From: Aequorivita lipolytica | Lineage (GTDB): Bacteria > Bacteroidota > Bacteroidia > Flavobacteriales > Flavobacteriaceae | DNA: 64,000 nt | Direction: 5' to 3' | Assembly: GCF_007997135.1 (NCBI RefSeq) | Contig: NZ_VORU01000006.1 | Span: 62,001-126,000 of the forward strand | In this document: piece by piece, positions 43,979-54,258 of the stretch | How the letters are laid out: the number at the start of each line of letters is the position of its first letter | Position numbering within the stretch: position 1 is the stretch's first letter | Notes under the pieces: generated by a model | Databases searched by the model: none | Told to the model about the DNA's origin: nothing | Seen by the model: only the letters and a program-made list of their open reading frames with translations | Made by a program: the position numbers and the translations under genes

Positions 43979-45240
43979 TGAATAGAGAAACCATTCAAAA
44001 ATACAGTTGCCTTTTTCAGGACTATCTCGTTAACGAAGGGATGACCATCGAATGGGCTATTTTTTTGAATGTCCTCGTAAACTGTGTTATCGTCTTTGCA
44101 GCAGTTTTAATATTGGATGTAGTTTTCAGAAAATTGATCGTTGAAACCTTCAAAGCTTTCAGCGACAAAACAAAAACGACATTTGATGACTATCTTGTGA
44201 AGAGTAATTTTCCGCGATTTATTGCCCACTGTCTTCCTTTGGGCCTTGTGTGGTATCTCATTCCAATCATTTTTGTTGAGTCGGCGTTTATGACCAACTT
44301 ATTGCAAATTGCTGCTCAGGTTTATTTGATTATTCTTTGTGTTTATATTTTCAGAAGTATTCTGCGAACCACACGTAATTTTCTTGAAGAAAGCGAAAGT
44401 TATCGCGACAAGCCAATGGAAAGCTACGTGCAGGTAATGATGATTTTTGCCTGGGGAATTGGCGTTTTCTGGATTATACAATTGCTAACCGGTTTTTCGG
44501 TAGTTAGCTTAACTACTCTTGGAGCTGCTTCTGCAGTAATTCTGCTTATTTTTAAGGATACAATTCTCGGCTTTGTGGCAAGTATTCAAGTTTCAGTGAA
44601 TGATATTGTGCGTATTGGCGACTGGATTACTTTTAGCAAATTTGGCGCTGATGGTTACGTTACCGAAATAAACCTAGCAACTGTCCGGGTTCAGAATTTT
44701 GACAATACTTTTACCACCATTCCCACATATAGTTTAATTGCAGATTCTTTCCAAAACTGGCGCGGAATGCAGGAAAGCAAGGGCCGAAGAATTAAGCGTT
44801 CTATTTTCATCAAGCAATCCTCCATTAAATTTCTTTCTTCGGAAGATATTGAAAGGCTTAAAAACATTCAGTTGATAAAACCCTATTTAGAGCATCGCCA
44901 AAGAGATGTTGACAAATTTAACCGAATGAATGAGGCAGATAAAGAATTACTCATAAACGGGCGAAACCAAACAAATCTCGGAGTTTTTCGTCATTACGCT
45001 GATGCTTTTTTAAACGAAAATTCTGCCATAAATAAAGATCTTTTTTTGATGGTTCGTCATTTGGCGCCAACTGACAAGGGTATTCCTATTGAAATTTTTT
45101 GCTTTAGCCACGATAAAAAGTGGGAAAATTACGAACACATTCAAGCAGATATTTTTGACCATTTGCTGGCCTCTATCTCCTATTTCGATTTGGAAGTTTT
45201 TGAATTACCCACAGGAAGAGACCTTCAAGCCTTGGCATAA
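43978..45240 (+). CDS. MscS-family channel, larger YbdG-like form
   Basis: 420 aa: about five membrane helices in the first 190 residues, the pore-region equivalent TTLGAASAVILLIFKDTILGFVASIQ, vestibule motif NDIVRIGDWITFSKFGADGYVTEINLATVRVQNFDN, and a C-terminal extension with the E. coli YbdG (MscM) type sequence RRIKRSIFIKQSSIKFL and FRHYADAFL. Such channels open at low tension. Third MscS-type gene within 7 kb. Coupled to DUF3817. Confidence 0.92.
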   Translation: MNRETIQKYSCLFQDYLVNEGMTIEWAIFLNVLVNCVIVFAAVLILDVVFRKLIVETFKAFSDKTKTTFDDYLVKSNFPRFIAHCLPLGLVWYLIPIIFVESAFMTNLLQIAAQVYLIILCVYIFRSILRTTRNFLEESESYRDKPMESYVQVMMIFAWGIGVFWIIQLLTGFSVVSLTTLGAASAVILLIFKDTILGFVASIQVSVNDIVRIGDWITFSKFGADGYVTEINLATVRVQNFDNTFTTIPTYSLIADSFQNWRGMQESKGRRIKRSIFIKQSSIKFLSSEDIERLKNIQLIKPYLEHRQRDVDKFNRMNEADKELLINGRNQTNLGVFRHYADAFLNENSAINKDLFLMVRHLAPTDKGIPIEIFCFSHDKKWENYEHIQADIFDHLLASISYFDLEVFELPTGRDLQALA

Positions 45241-45242
45241 TT

Positions 45243-45632
45243 TTATTTTGCCAGACGGTCTTTTACGTATTCTGTTTCAGTCTTTCCGTGCGGGGAGGAG
45301 TTTCCGTCATCATCCAAGCTAACCATAATAATTTTATCGATACTGATGATGACCTCTCGCGTCATTTTGTTGCGTACCTCGCAGGCGAGCGTTATGGATG
45401 TTCTTCCAAATTTTGTCACCTCTAGCCCTATTTCAATTATATCACCCTTTTTCGCAGAGCTTCTGAAATTGATTTCACTCATAAACTTGGTAACAGTTCG
45501 GGGGTTTTCAAGTTGAATTATTGAATAAAGCGCGGCTTCCTCGTCTATCCATTCCAGCAGTCTTCCGCCGAAAAGTGTTTCGTTAGGATTTAAATCCTCA
45601 GGTTTAATCCATTTTCTTGTGTGAAAGTTCAT
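45243..45632 (-). CDS. Acyl-CoA thioesterase (hotdog fold)
   Basis: 129 aa, YciA/BACH-type hotdog: NPNETLFGGRLLEWIDEEAALYSI (catalytic Asp/Glu region), TKFMSEINFRSSAKKGDIIEI. It hydrolyses acyl-CoA thioesters in the cytoplasm. It directly follows the DUF72 gene with no gap (stop/start junction at 45632/45633), so the two form an operon. Length is normal for the single-domain form. Confidence 0.9.
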   Translation of the reverse strand: MNFHTRKWIKPEDLNPNETLFGGRLLEWIDEEAALYSIIQLENPRTVTKFMSEINFRSSAKKGDIIEIGLEVTKFGRTSITLACEVRNKMTREVIISIDKIIMVSLDDDGNSSPHGKTETEYVKDRLAK

Positions 45633-46520
45633 CTAAAATAAAGTATCAGGGTTATCCATTCGCGGAATGTGGAGATTTGTTCCAAATCTTTCATTCGCTT
45701 TTTTAATAAAATGTGCCGAAAGCAGTGGCGATGCTTTTTCGAGATTTTGGTGAACAAAAAAGTAAATATTCTGTAAACCTTGATCAATCCATGTTTCCAA
45801 GCGGTCTATCCATTCGTCCAATCGCGTATAATCGCTCTGGTGGTTTGCGCCATTATAACGTATAAAAGCTGTAGGTGTAGTCAGCCTCATATGCAGCAAA
45901 TCTCGCCTTCCGGCGGAATCTACAATTGTGTTTGTAATATTGTATTTTTCAAGAATTCCATAAAGTTCTTCAGCTGCTTCTTTATTATTGAACCAATCTG
46001 TGTGTCTAAATTCTATAGCAGGCTTAATATCCTTTGGAAGCATTTTAAAAAACGGTTCCAATCTATCACTGTTTTTAGGTCCAAAATTTTCAGGCAATTG
46101 CACAAACGGCATTTCCAGTTTTTCCTTCAAATTTGAAGAATTTAAGATGTATTCATTCAAATTTTCTTCACAATCCTGAAGTCGTTTCCAATGTGAAATT
46201 CCTTGAAAAAATTTCGGGAAAAACCTGAAATCAGCCGGCGTTTTTTCATACCAACTCGCAAATACGTCCGCAGAAAAAATTCTGTAAAAGGTAGCGTTCA
46301 ATTCAATACTGTTAAATTGCGTTGAATAATAAGCCAGCTCGTCTTTTGTGCCCCTCGGATAGAATCCTTTTAAGTCGGCCTTGTTCCATTTTGCACAGCC
46401 AACATACAATTTTGGAGGAGTAGCTTTTTTATATTTTGAAAGAATTTCCTTTGTTCGCGGATGATCCGGCGGAAGTGTAAAGTCTATATTTTCAGGGTCA
46501 TCAACTTTACCGAACTTCAT
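45633..46520 (-). CDS. DUF72 domain protein (YecE-like)
   Basis: 295 aa, DUF72 family with a TIM-barrel fold: KLYVGCAKWNKADLKGFYPRG, FNSIELNATFYRI, FRFFPKFFQGISH, FVQLPENFGP, PAIEFRHTDWF and IYFFVHQN. E. coli YecE belongs here. Its biochemical role is not established; some members are linked to endonuclease-IV-like folds. First gene of a two-gene operon. Confidence 0.92.
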   Translation of the reverse strand: MKFGKVDDPENIDFTLPPDHPRTKEILSKYKKATPPKLYVGCAKWNKADLKGFYPRGTKDELAYYSTQFNSIELNATFYRIFSADVFASWYEKTPADFRFFPKFFQGISHWKRLQDCEENLNEYILNSSNLKEKLEMPFVQLPENFGPKNSDRLEPFFKMLPKDIKPAIEFRHTDWFNNKEAAEELYGILEKYNITNTIVDSAGRRDLLHMRLTTPTAFIRYNGANHQSDYTRLDEWIDRLETWIDQGLQNIYFFVHQNLEKASPLLSAHFIKKANERFGTNLHIPRMDNPDTLF

Positions 46521-46721
46521 AATAGTGTTGTTTCCGTAAAGATAAACCTTAAAAAAAAATCAAAAAAATAATAGGCTGTAACTTTTTATAAAACTGTTAG
46601 TCTTATATTTACTGAAACTTAAAATGTTATTTATAAATGTCCTCCGCCACCGCGGATTCAAGATAAACGAAGTTGGACTAGGGCATTCCATCTTCCATTA
46701 AAAACAAATATTCCATACAAA

Positions 46722-47477
46722 ATGAAAATCATTAAAACACTTACCATCGCTTTTTTACTAACTGCAATTGCGCCAGTTTCTGCGCAGACTGCAGATGAAA
46801 TTATTAATAATTATTTTGAGAATACCGGCGGAAAAACGGCTTGGGAAAACTTAAAAAGCGTAAAAATGACTGCAACTGCAAATGCACAAGGAATGGAAAT
46901 TCCTGTAGAAATTTTTCAAACCAAAGACGGAAAACAATTGATTAAAATCAATTTTCAAGGCCAAGAAATTACCCAATTGGCCTTTGATGGTGAAATCATG
47001 TGGTCCACCAATTTTATGACAATGCAACCTGAAAAGAGCGATGCAGAATCTACCGCAAATATGATGAAGCAGACAAAAGATTTTCCAACTCCTTTTTTGA
47101 ATTATAAAGATAAAGGCTTTACCGTTGAACTGATGGGTAAAGAAACCAAAGAAGGAACTGATACGTACAAAATTAAACTTACGCAATCACCGGTTATGGT
47201 TGATGGTGTGGAGCAGCCCAATGTTTCTTATCACTATTTTGACACTGAAACTTTTGTACCTATCGTTACAGAAAGTGAAATTGCCCAAGGTCCAATGAAA
47301 GGTCAAATGAATGTTAGCACAATGAGCGATTATCAGGAAGTTGATGGACTTTATTTTCCTTTTGCACTTTCAATGGCAGGACAGGGAATTCAACTGAAAG
47401 AAGTAGTTCTAAATCCCGAAATTGATGTGGCTATGTTCACATTTCCCGCTACAGCAGCCGATTCAGAGAAAAAATAA
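46722..47477 (+). CDS. Secreted LolA-like outer-membrane-lipoprotein-sorting-fold protein
   Basis: 251 aa with signal peptide (ending PVSAQ at residue 22). The mature protein has the half-barrel pattern of LolA/LppX-like proteins (DEIINNYFENTGGKTAWENLKSVKMTATANAQGMEIPVEIFQTKDGK). It probably binds a hydrophobic ligand in the periplasm. Not LolA itself by context; in Bacteroidota several such paralogues exist. Own terminator. Confidence 0.82.
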   Translation: MKIIKTLTIAFLLTAIAPVSAQTADEIINNYFENTGGKTAWENLKSVKMTATANAQGMEIPVEIFQTKDGKQLIKINFQGQEITQLAFDGEIMWSTNFMTMQPEKSDAESTANMMKQTKDFPTPFLNYKDKGFTVELMGKETKEGTDTYKIKLTQSPVMVDGVEQPNVSYHYFDTETFVPIVTESEIAQGPMKGQMNVSTMSDYQEVDGLYFPFALSMAGQGIQLKEVVLNPEIDVAMFTFPATAADSEKK

Positions 47478-47496
47478 CCAAATAGATCCTAAAAGA

Positions 47497-47525
47497 AAAT
47501 CCCTGCTCGTTCAGGGATTTTTTTT
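47497..47525 (+). terminator. Terminator of the LolA-like gene
   Basis: AAAATCCCTG (47497-47506) pairs with CAGGGATTTT (47513-47522), followed by T. Confidence 0.92.
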
Positions 47526-47575
47526 AAATAATAATTAAATCTTTATTGTTGCAGAATAACCAAAAAACCATCATT

Positions 47576-50500
47576 ATGAAAAATTTCATCTTAACGTTCA
47601 TAGCTATTTTTTCAAGCTTCACGTTTATTCAAGCTCAAGAAACCTCTTTAAAAGGCAAAGAACTTTTCGGCAATATGAATGCGCGCCACATTGGTCCAGC
47701 ATTAATGAGCGGACGTATCAATGACCTTGAAAATCATCCCACAAACGCACGTATTATCTATGCAGGAACAGCTGGTGGCGGTGTTTGGAAATCTGGCGAT
47801 GGCGGTGCAACATTCGCACCGATTTTCGATGAACACGCACAATCCATTGGTGTAGTTACCCTAGATCCAAAAAATCCTGATGAAGTAATCTGGGTGGGAA
47901 CCGGTGAAACCTGGACGCGTAACTCTGTTTCTGTGGGCGATGGCCTCTACAAATCTACCGATGGTGGTAATAACTGGAAGGAAATCCCTGGCTTTGAAGA
48001 TTCTGAAAGAATTACTTCCGTTGTTATAAATCCAAATAATACAGATGAAGTTTATGTAGGCGTTTTGGGCGCATTGTGGAGCGATAGTGAAGATCGCGGG
48101 ATTTATAAAACAACTGATGGCGGAAAAAATTGGAATAAAATTCTCTATGTAAATCCAGCTACGGGTGTTTCCGATATTTTGATGGATCCAAAAAACCCAA
48201 ACATTTTAATTGCTTCTATGTGGGAATTTAGAAGAACCGCTTGGGGATTTAATTCCGGAGGTGAAAACAGTGCTATCTACAAATCTACCGATAGTGGAAA
48301 AACTTGGAATAAGCTAAGTAAAGACCTTCCAACCGGAAAGCTGGGAAGAATAGGTATTGCAATGGCTCCAAGCGATAGTAAAATAATTTACGCAGTGATT
48401 GAAACCGGTGTAAAAGAAACAAACGGTCTATGGAGATCCAACGATGGTGGCAATTCTTGGGAACATTTAAACAATGATTTCGGACTTACCGTGCGGCCTT
48501 TTTACTTTTCAAGAATAACAGTTGATCCAAAAAATCCAGATATTGTGGTGAAAGGTGGTCTAACTGGCTCCATTAGTAGAGACGGCGGAAAGACATTTAA
48601 AAATCTCGGAAATATGCACAGCGACATTCACGATGTTGTTTTCGATATAAATAATAGCGATATTATGTATTCAGGCACAGATGGTGGCGTTTATCGTTCT
48701 TGGAATGGAGGTTCTACTTTTGAAATAGTTGAAAATCTTCCCCTTTCCCAGTTTTATCACGTAAGCGTTGACGATGCCGAACCGTATAATGTTTACGGTG
48801 GTCTGCAGGACAATGGTTCGTGGTACGGCCCCTCCTCTGCTCCTGGCGGAGTTACCGCTCGAGATTGGAACAGCGTTGGCTACGGTGACGGTTTTAGAGT
48901 TTTAAAGCATCCTACAAAAAATATCATATATTCTGAAATGCAGGGCGCAGCAAATGTTTGGCGTTATGATGTGGACAGAAATAGAACGACAACCGTACAG
49001 CCACAACCAAAAAAAGGCGATCCTGAATTGCGTTTCAACTGGAATGCGCCAATGGCAGTAAGTGCTTTTGTTCCAGATAGATTTTATATGGGAAGCCAAT
49101 TTCTCCATCGTTCAGACGATATGGGCGATAGCTGGACCATCATTTCACCAGACTTAACCACTAACGACAAAACAAAGCAAGACCAATCCAGTTCCGGAGG
49201 ACTTTCGGTAGATAACAGTGGTGCTGAAAACCATACAACAATATTCACAATCGCTGAATCACCACTCGATCAAAATATTATTTGGGTGGGAACCGATGAC
49301 GGAAACGTACAACTTACTACCGACGGTGGAAAGACTTGGACAAATCTTACCGAAAATCTTGTGGGAATCCCAAAAAACACTTGGGTTTATCATATTGAAG
49401 CGAGTGTTCACGGAAAAGGAACAGCTTACGCTGTTTTTGAAGGTCACACAACTGGCGATATGAAACCATATACCTTGAAAACTACCGATTATGGAAAAAC
49501 TTGGAAATCAATTATTTCAGAAGATATAGATGATAAAGCTTTTGTCAGAAATATTCAGGAAGATTATGTGAATGAAGATTTACTTTTCCTCGGAACCGAA
49601 TTCGGACTTTACGTTACTATTGATGGCGGAAAAAACTGGTCGCAGTTCACAAATAATATGCCTCCTGCAGCAGTTCATTTTATAGAACTTCAAAAAAGGA
49701 CTAATGATTTGGTGATGGGCACTCACGGCCGTGGTGTTATAATTATTGACAATATAAGCCCGTTGCGAGAATTGACTCCCGAAATTTTAAACAAAGACCT
49801 TCATTTTTTCAAAACCGAACCATTTACAATGACTGAAGATAGCGGCTTTAGTGGAAGTTTTGGGGCAGAAACGCAATTTGTTGGAGAGAACAAAAACACG
49901 AGTGCTCAAATAGTTTACTACCTTAAAAAGCGCCACACTTTTGGAAAGATGGAGATGGAAATTCAAGATATGCAGGGGAATAAAATTACAACAATTGCTC
50001 CAGGAAAGTCAAAGGGTATTAATGTTGTTTCTTGGAACTTCACTGGTACAAATCCAAAAGTAGCCCAAGCCAAAACACTTGCATATGGAGGTTTTGCCGC
50101 CCCAAGGGTTCCGGCTGGAAAGTATAAAGCCGTAATGACTAAGGGAAAAGAAACATACAGTTACGAAATTGATGTAAAGTATGATGAAAAATCCATAACC
50201 ACTTTGGAACAGCGGAAAGAGCAGGAAACACTCACCAAAAAACTTTATAATATGGTTGAAGATCTGGCATATATGGTGTATGAAATAACCGAAACCCAAG
50301 CAAAAGCCACCGAGGTAGTTGAAAACAATCCAAAAGGAAAAAAGGATGCTCAAAAATTTTATGATGCGCTTGAAAACCTTCGGAAAGATTTAGTAATTAC
50401 CACTGGCGACAATTACGTAGCTTCCGCAGACCCAGAATTGCGTGAAAAAATGGCGGATCTTTACAGCAATGTTGCTACAAACTTCAATAAAGTTTCCGGA

Positions 50501-50668
50501 GCTTCGAAAGCAAATTTGGAATTAATTTCTGAAGATTTTTCAAAAGCGAAAAAGCGCTATGAAACTTTAATGGAAAAGGAAGGAAAGAAATTCAATTCAT
50601 TTTTGGAAAAAAACAATATTCCGAAACCAGAACTTGAAAGCAAAGAAGAGTTTTTGAAGAAAGGATAA
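47576..50668 (+). CDS. Secreted VPS10/BNR-repeat beta-propeller protein
   Basis: 1030 aa from ATG 47576, which opens a signal peptide (ending IQAQ); a TTG 30 bp upstream is not needed. Two beta-propellers of Asp-box/BNR repeats fill residues about 30-740, seen as repeated S-x-D-G-G-x-T/N-W blocks (STDGGNNWKEI, TTDGGKNWNK, STDSGKTWNK, TTDGGKTWTN, TIDGGKNWSQ). A beta domain (about 770-870) and a helical tail follow. This is the sortilin-like (VPS10) family frequent in Bacteroidota, often called 'glycosyl hydrolase' without catalytic evidence. No type IX sorting domain is seen at the end. Confidence 0.88.
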   Translation: MKNFILTFIAIFSSFTFIQAQETSLKGKELFGNMNARHIGPALMSGRINDLENHPTNARIIYAGTAGGGVWKSGDGGATFAPIFDEHAQSIGVVTLDPKNPDEVIWVGTGETWTRNSVSVGDGLYKSTDGGNNWKEIPGFEDSERITSVVINPNNTDEVYVGVLGALWSDSEDRGIYKTTDGGKNWNKILYVNPATGVSDILMDPKNPNILIASMWEFRRTAWGFNSGGENSAIYKSTDSGKTWNKLSKDLPTGKLGRIGIAMAPSDSKIIYAVIETGVKETNGLWRSNDGGNSWEHLNNDFGLTVRPFYFSRITVDPKNPDIVVKGGLTGSISRDGGKTFKNLGNMHSDIHDVVFDINNSDIMYSGTDGGVYRSWNGGSTFEIVENLPLSQFYHVSVDDAEPYNVYGGLQDNGSWYGPSSAPGGVTARDWNSVGYGDGFRVLKHPTKNIIYSEMQGAANVWRYDVDRNRTTTVQPQPKKGDPELRFNWNAPMAVSAFVPDRFYMGSQFLHRSDDMGDSWTIISPDLTTNDKTKQDQSSSGGLSVDNSGAENHTTIFTIAESPLDQNIIWVGTDDGNVQLTTDGGKTWTNLTENLVGIPKNTWVYHIEASVHGKGTAYAVFEGHTTGDMKPYTLKTTDYGKTWKSIISEDIDDKAFVRNIQEDYVNEDLLFLGTEFGLYVTIDGGKNWSQFTNNMPPAAVHFIELQKRTNDLVMGTHGRGVIIIDNISPLRELTPEILNKDLHFFKTEPFTMTEDSGFSGSFGAETQFVGENKNTSAQIVYYLKKRHTFGKMEMEIQDMQGNKITTIAPGKSKGINVVSWNFTGTNPKVAQAKTLAYGGFAAPRVPAGKYKAVMTKGKETYSYEIDVKYDEKSITTLEQRKEQETLTKKLYNMVEDLAYMVYEITETQAKATEVVENNPKGKKDAQKFYDALENLRKDLVITTGDNYVASADPELREKMADLYSNVATNFNKVSGASKANLELISEDFSKAKKRYETLMEKEGKKFNSFLEKNNIPKPELESKEEFLKKG

Positions 50669-50678
50669 TTTATTATTT

Positions 50679-50727
50679 AGCCACGAATTCACGAAAAATT
50701 ATTAAAAATATTCGTGAATTCGTGGCT
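50679..50727 (+). terminator. Long perfect hairpin between the propeller and ALDH genes
   Basis: Two 17-nt arms, AGCCACGAATTCACGAA (50679-50695) and its exact complement (50711-50727), followed by TTTTTATTTTTT. Serves as terminator for the plus-strand gene. Confidence 0.85.
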
Positions 50728-50736
50728 TTTTATTTT

Positions 50737-52098
50737 TTATGTATTTATATAAACAGTTTTGCGATTTACGAATTCTTTTATTCCGTCGTCGCTAAGCTCA
50801 CGCCCATAGCCACTCTGTTTAATTCCACCAAAAGGCAGCCGTGGATCACTTTTCACTAATTCATTTATAAAAACGGCACCTTCATCAAACTGAAACGCCA
50901 ACTTTTCGGCCTCTTCAATATTCTTTGTGAATATAGAAACACCCAATCCAAATTTTGAATTATTTGAAAGTGCTACCGCCTCTTCCACAGTTTTAAAAGT
51001 GGTAACCGAAAGTACCGGGCCAAAGGTTTCTTCTTTAAATACAGACATTCCCTCATTTACATTTGTTAAAATAGTAGGTTCAAAATAAGCACCTTGCCGC
51101 TTTCCTCCTATTTCTAATTTCGCTCCTGCCTTGATAGAATCATTTACTTGTTTTTCCAAATCTTTCGCTAAATCTGCACGCGCCATTGTGCCAACATAGG
51201 TTTCTTCATCCATTGGATCGCCACTTTTAAGCTCTCTAACTTTCACAAGCATTTTTTCAACAAATTCTTCGGAAATAGATGCATCTATAATCAATCTTTT
51301 TCCTGCAATGCAACTTTGTCCGGTATTCTGAAAGCGCGCTTGCACGCAGGTTTCGATAGTTTTATCCATCTCGCAATCTTTCATAATGACCAAAGCGTTA
51401 TTTCCACCCAATTCCAAAACAGATTTCTTTATATTTTTCCCAGCAATAGAAGCCACTGAAGAGCCCGCTGGACCGCTGCCGGTAAGAGTCACTGCTTTAA
51501 CTTTTTCGTTTTCAATAATTTCTTCCACTGCATCGCTTCCCACCAATAAAGTAGTAAAACAATTCTCAGGAAAACCTGCTCTTTTAAAAACCTTTTCAAT
51601 ATTCAAAGCACTTCCAAAAACGTTTGAAGCATGTTTTAAAATTCCAATGTTTCCAGCCATCAAAGCTGGTGCAGCAAAACGAAAAACTTGCCAAAAAGGA
51701 TAATTCCAAGGCATTATAGCCAATACTACACCCAACGGTTCATAGCTTACATAGCTTTTATGGGCATCGGTTTTTACTCGTTCATTTTCAAGATGCTTTT
51801 CAGCATTTTCAGCATAATATTCACAGACCCACGCACACTTTTCTACCTCGGCGATAGCTTGTGTAATAGGCTTGCCCATTTCCAAAGTCATCGTTTTAGC
51901 ATATTCCTGTTTGTTCTTTTTCAATTCAGAAGCAGCGGCAAGCATTAATTTTTTTCGTTCAGAAAATGAGGTTTCACGCCAATTGTAAAAACGTTTATCG
52001 GCTTTGTCAATTATTTCTGAAACTTCTTTTTTTGTGTGATTTTTATAGGATTGCAATTCTTCATCCGTGTACGGATTTATCGAGAGGGTTGTGGCCAT
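50737..52098 (-). CDS. Succinate-semialdehyde dehydrogenase-type aldehyde dehydrogenase
   Basis: 453 aa, ALDH superfamily: [20 protein letters not shown] cofactor region, active-site [11 protein letters not shown] (Glu) and [13 protein letters not shown] (catalytic Cys), [10 protein letters not shown], and the C-terminal [12 protein letters not shown]. Closest in pattern to the NAD(P)-dependent succinate-semialdehyde dehydrogenases of the GabD/Sad group. It may act in GABA or general aldehyde oxidation; no gabT is nearby. Confidence 0.9.
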   Translation of the reverse strand: MATTLSINPYTDEELQSYKNHTKKEVSEIIDKADKRFYNWRETSFSERKKLMLAAASELKKNKQEYAKTMTLEMGKPITQAIAEVEKCAWVCEYYAENAEKHLENERVKTDAHKSYVSYEPLGVVLAIMPWNYPFWQVFRFAAPALMAGNIGILKHASNVFGSALNIEKVFKRAGFPENCFTTLLVGSDAVEEIIENEKVKAVTLTGSGPAGSSVASIAGKNIKKSVLELGGNNALVIMKDCEMDKTIETCVQARFQNTGQSCIAGKRLIIDASISEEFVEKMLVKVRELKSGDPMDEETYVGTMARADLAKDLEKQVNDSIKAGAKLEIGGKRQGAYFEPTILTNVNEGMSVFKEETFGPVLSVTTFKTVEEAVALSNNSKFGLGVSIFTKNIEEAEKLAFQFDEGAVFINELVKSDPRLPFGGIKQSGYGRELSDDGIKEFVNRKTVYINT

Positions 52099-52217
52099 GA
52101 TTTTTCTTTTAAAAGTATTGAAAACATTGGGAACGAAGCAGCCGATTATGATGATTTTAACGTGAAGATTGTTGAAAATTATCCTTGTAAATACTCGCTA
52201 ACTTCTACCTATTGTAA

Positions 52218-52225
52218 TACATTTG
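52218..52225 (+). promoter_or_regulatory. -7 promoter element deciding the gcvT start
   Basis: An exact TACATTTG lies 17 nt before ATG 52243 and far inside a longer frame starting at 52036, which is therefore not the real start. Confidence 0.6.
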
Positions 52226-52242
52226 CGAAAACTTTTTTACTG

Positions 52243-53325
52243 ATGAAAAACACAGCACTTACACACATACACGAACAATTGGGCGCTAAAATAGTTCCAT
52301 TTGCAGGTTATAACATGCCAGTTTCTTACGAAGGCGTGAATGCCGAACACGAAACCGTACGCAATAGCGTTGGTGTTTTTGATGTTTCGCATATGGGCGA
52401 ATTTTTAATTACCGGCCCAAAAGCGTTGGATTTGATCCAAAAAGTATGCAGTAATGATGTTTCAAAAATTGTTGATGGCCAAGCGCAATACAACTGTTTG
52501 CCAAACGAAACGGGCGGAATTGTTGACGATTTAATTGTTTATAAGCTAAAAGATGAAAAATATTTATTGGTCGTAAACGCTTCAAACATCGAAAAAGATT
52601 GGGCTTGGATCTCAAAACACAACACCATGGGCGCAGAAATGCGCAATCTTTCTGAAGATTATTCACTGTTGGCAATACAAGGTCCAAAGGCAATTGAGGC
52701 TATGCAGTCATTAACTTCCGAAGATTTGAGCGCTATAAAATTTTACACCTTCAAAGTGTCCGATTTCGCTGGGATAGAGCACGTAATAATCAGCGCAACA
52801 GGTTATACCGGAAGTGGCGGTTTTGAAATTTACTGCAAAAATAACGAAGTAGAACAAGTTTGGAATAAAGTAATGGAAGCCGGAAAAGAGTTTGGCATTA
52901 AACCTATTGGATTAGCTGCGCGCGATACGCTTAGGTTGGAGATGGGCTTCTGTCTTTACGGAAACGATATTAGCGACACAACTTCACCTTTGGAAGCAGG
53001 TCTGGGCTGGATTACAAAATTTACAAAAGATTTTATTAATTCAGAAAACTTAAAAAAACAAAAGGAAGATGGCGTAAAACGAAAACTTGTGGGCTTCGAA
53101 CTTAACGAACGTGGAATTCCAAGACACGATTACGAAATCGCTAACAAAGACGGTAAAACCATAGGAATTGTAACCAGCGGAACGATGGCGCCATCACTTA
53201 ATAAAGCTATTGGGCTGGGCTATGTAACCGTGGAAAACAGTGCACCGGGAACAGAAATTTTTATTCAGATAAGAAATAGACCAATTGCAGCAACTGTTGT
53301 GAAAACCCCATTTTACAAAGGTTAA
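52243..53325 (+). CDS. gcvT: Aminomethyltransferase (glycine cleavage T protein)
   Basis: 360 aa from ATG 52243. It begins with the family motif [23 protein letters not shown] and contains [56 protein letters not shown] and [17 protein letters not shown]. It transfers the methylene group from the H-protein aminomethyl to tetrahydrofolate in glycine catabolism. gcvP and gcvH are not in the window. Its stop overlaps the start of the glutaminase gene (TAATG). Confidence 0.96.
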   Translation: MKNTALTHIHEQLGAKIVPFAGYNMPVSYEGVNAEHETVRNSVGVFDVSHMGEFLITGPKALDLIQKVCSNDVSKIVDGQAQYNCLPNETGGIVDDLIVYKLKDEKYLLVVNASNIEKDWAWISKHNTMGAEMRNLSEDYSLLAIQGPKAIEAMQSLTSEDLSAIKFYTFKVSDFAGIEHVIISATGYTGSGGFEIYCKNNEVEQVWNKVMEAGKEFGIKPIGLAARDTLRLEMGFCLYGNDISDTTSPLEAGLGWITKFTKDFINSENLKKQKEDGVKRKLVGFELNERGIPRHDYEIANKDGKTIGIVTSGTMAPSLNKAIGLGYVTVENSAPGTEIFIQIRNRPIAATVVKTPFYKG

Positions 53326-54239
53326 TGGTAGAATACCAAACTATATTAGAAGAAATTCACGAGTCACTTAAGAATGTTGAAAATACAGGCGAAGTTGCGA
53401 GTTATATTCCCGAATTGGCGAATGTTTCAAAAGACAAATTCGGGATTCATCTTCAACTAATTACAGGTGAAAATTTTGCGGTTGGCGATGCTTCTGAAAA
53501 ATTTTCCATCCAAAGTATTTCAAAAGTTCTCTCACTTGTCAAGGCATTTCAACTTATCGGGAATGATTTGTGGGAGCGTGTTGATGTGGAACCATCGGGC
53601 AACCCGTTTAACCATCTTTCGCTTTTGGAACTTGAAAATGGAATTCCCCGAAACCCTTTGATAAACTCCGGAGCCATTGTAATTGCTGATGTTCTGCTTT
53701 CACATTTAAAAAATCCTAAAGAAGATTTCTTAAATTTTGTTCGAGAATTAACACACGACGAAAGCATTCACTACAACGAAAAAATAGCTGAATCTGAAAG
53801 AGTAACGGGTTTTAATAATTACGCCGCTGCAAATCTTTTAAAAGCTTACGGAAACCTAAACAACAAAGTTGAGGACGTATTGGATTTTTATTTCCATCAA
53901 TGTTCGATTATGATGGATTGCAGACAACTTACCAATGCTTTTTTCGTTTTCGCTAATAAGGGAAAATGTATAAAGGAAGTTCAACATTTAACTCCAAGTC
54001 AAGTAAAACGTATAAATGCAATTATGCTCACTTGCGGTTTTTATGACGAAGCTGGAGAATTCGCTTTTGAGGTTGGACTCCCCGGAAAGAGTGGCGTGGG
54101 CGGTGGTATTGTAGCGCTTTTGCCACATTGCTACACAATTGCTACGTGGGCGCCAGCACTAAACCCAAAAGGAAATTCGTATTTGGGAATGCAAGCCTTG
54201 GAACAATTTACCACGAAAACCAAATTGTCCATTTTTTAA
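53325..54239 (+). CDS. glsA: Glutaminase A
   Basis: 304 aa, the beta-lactamase-fold glutaminase family: catalytic Ser-Lys in S64-I-S-K67 (FSIQSISKVLSL), the PSGNPFN and NPLINSGAI motifs, ERVTGFNNYAAANLL (conserved Asn), and GKSGVGGGIVALLP. It converts glutamine to glutamate and ammonia in the cytoplasm. Translationally coupled to gcvT by a 1-nt overlap, so it shares the same promoter. Confidence 0.96.
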   Translation: MVEYQTILEEIHESLKNVENTGEVASYIPELANVSKDKFGIHLQLITGENFAVGDASEKFSIQSISKVLSLVKAFQLIGNDLWERVDVEPSGNPFNHLSLLELENGIPRNPLINSGAIVIADVLLSHLKNPKEDFLNFVRELTHDESIHYNEKIAESERVTGFNNYAAANLLKAYGNLNNKVEDVLDFYFHQCSIMMDCRQLTNAFFVFANKGKCIKEVQHLTPSQVKRINAIMLTCGFYDEAGEFAFEVGLPGKSGVGGGIVALLPHCYTIATWAPALNPKGNSYLGMQALEQFTTKTKLSIF

Positions 54240-54258
54240 GAAGTGACGATAGATTTTA

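Noticed and set aside
46624-46701. 25-codon frame starting ATG upstream of the LolA-like gene
   Set aside because: There is no paralogue or conserved signature and no terminator; by length it is expected by chance.
52036-52242. 69-residue N-terminal extension of GcvT
   Set aside because: It runs antisense over the aldehyde dehydrogenase start, and the family begins at the ATG at 52243 just after an exact promoter element.
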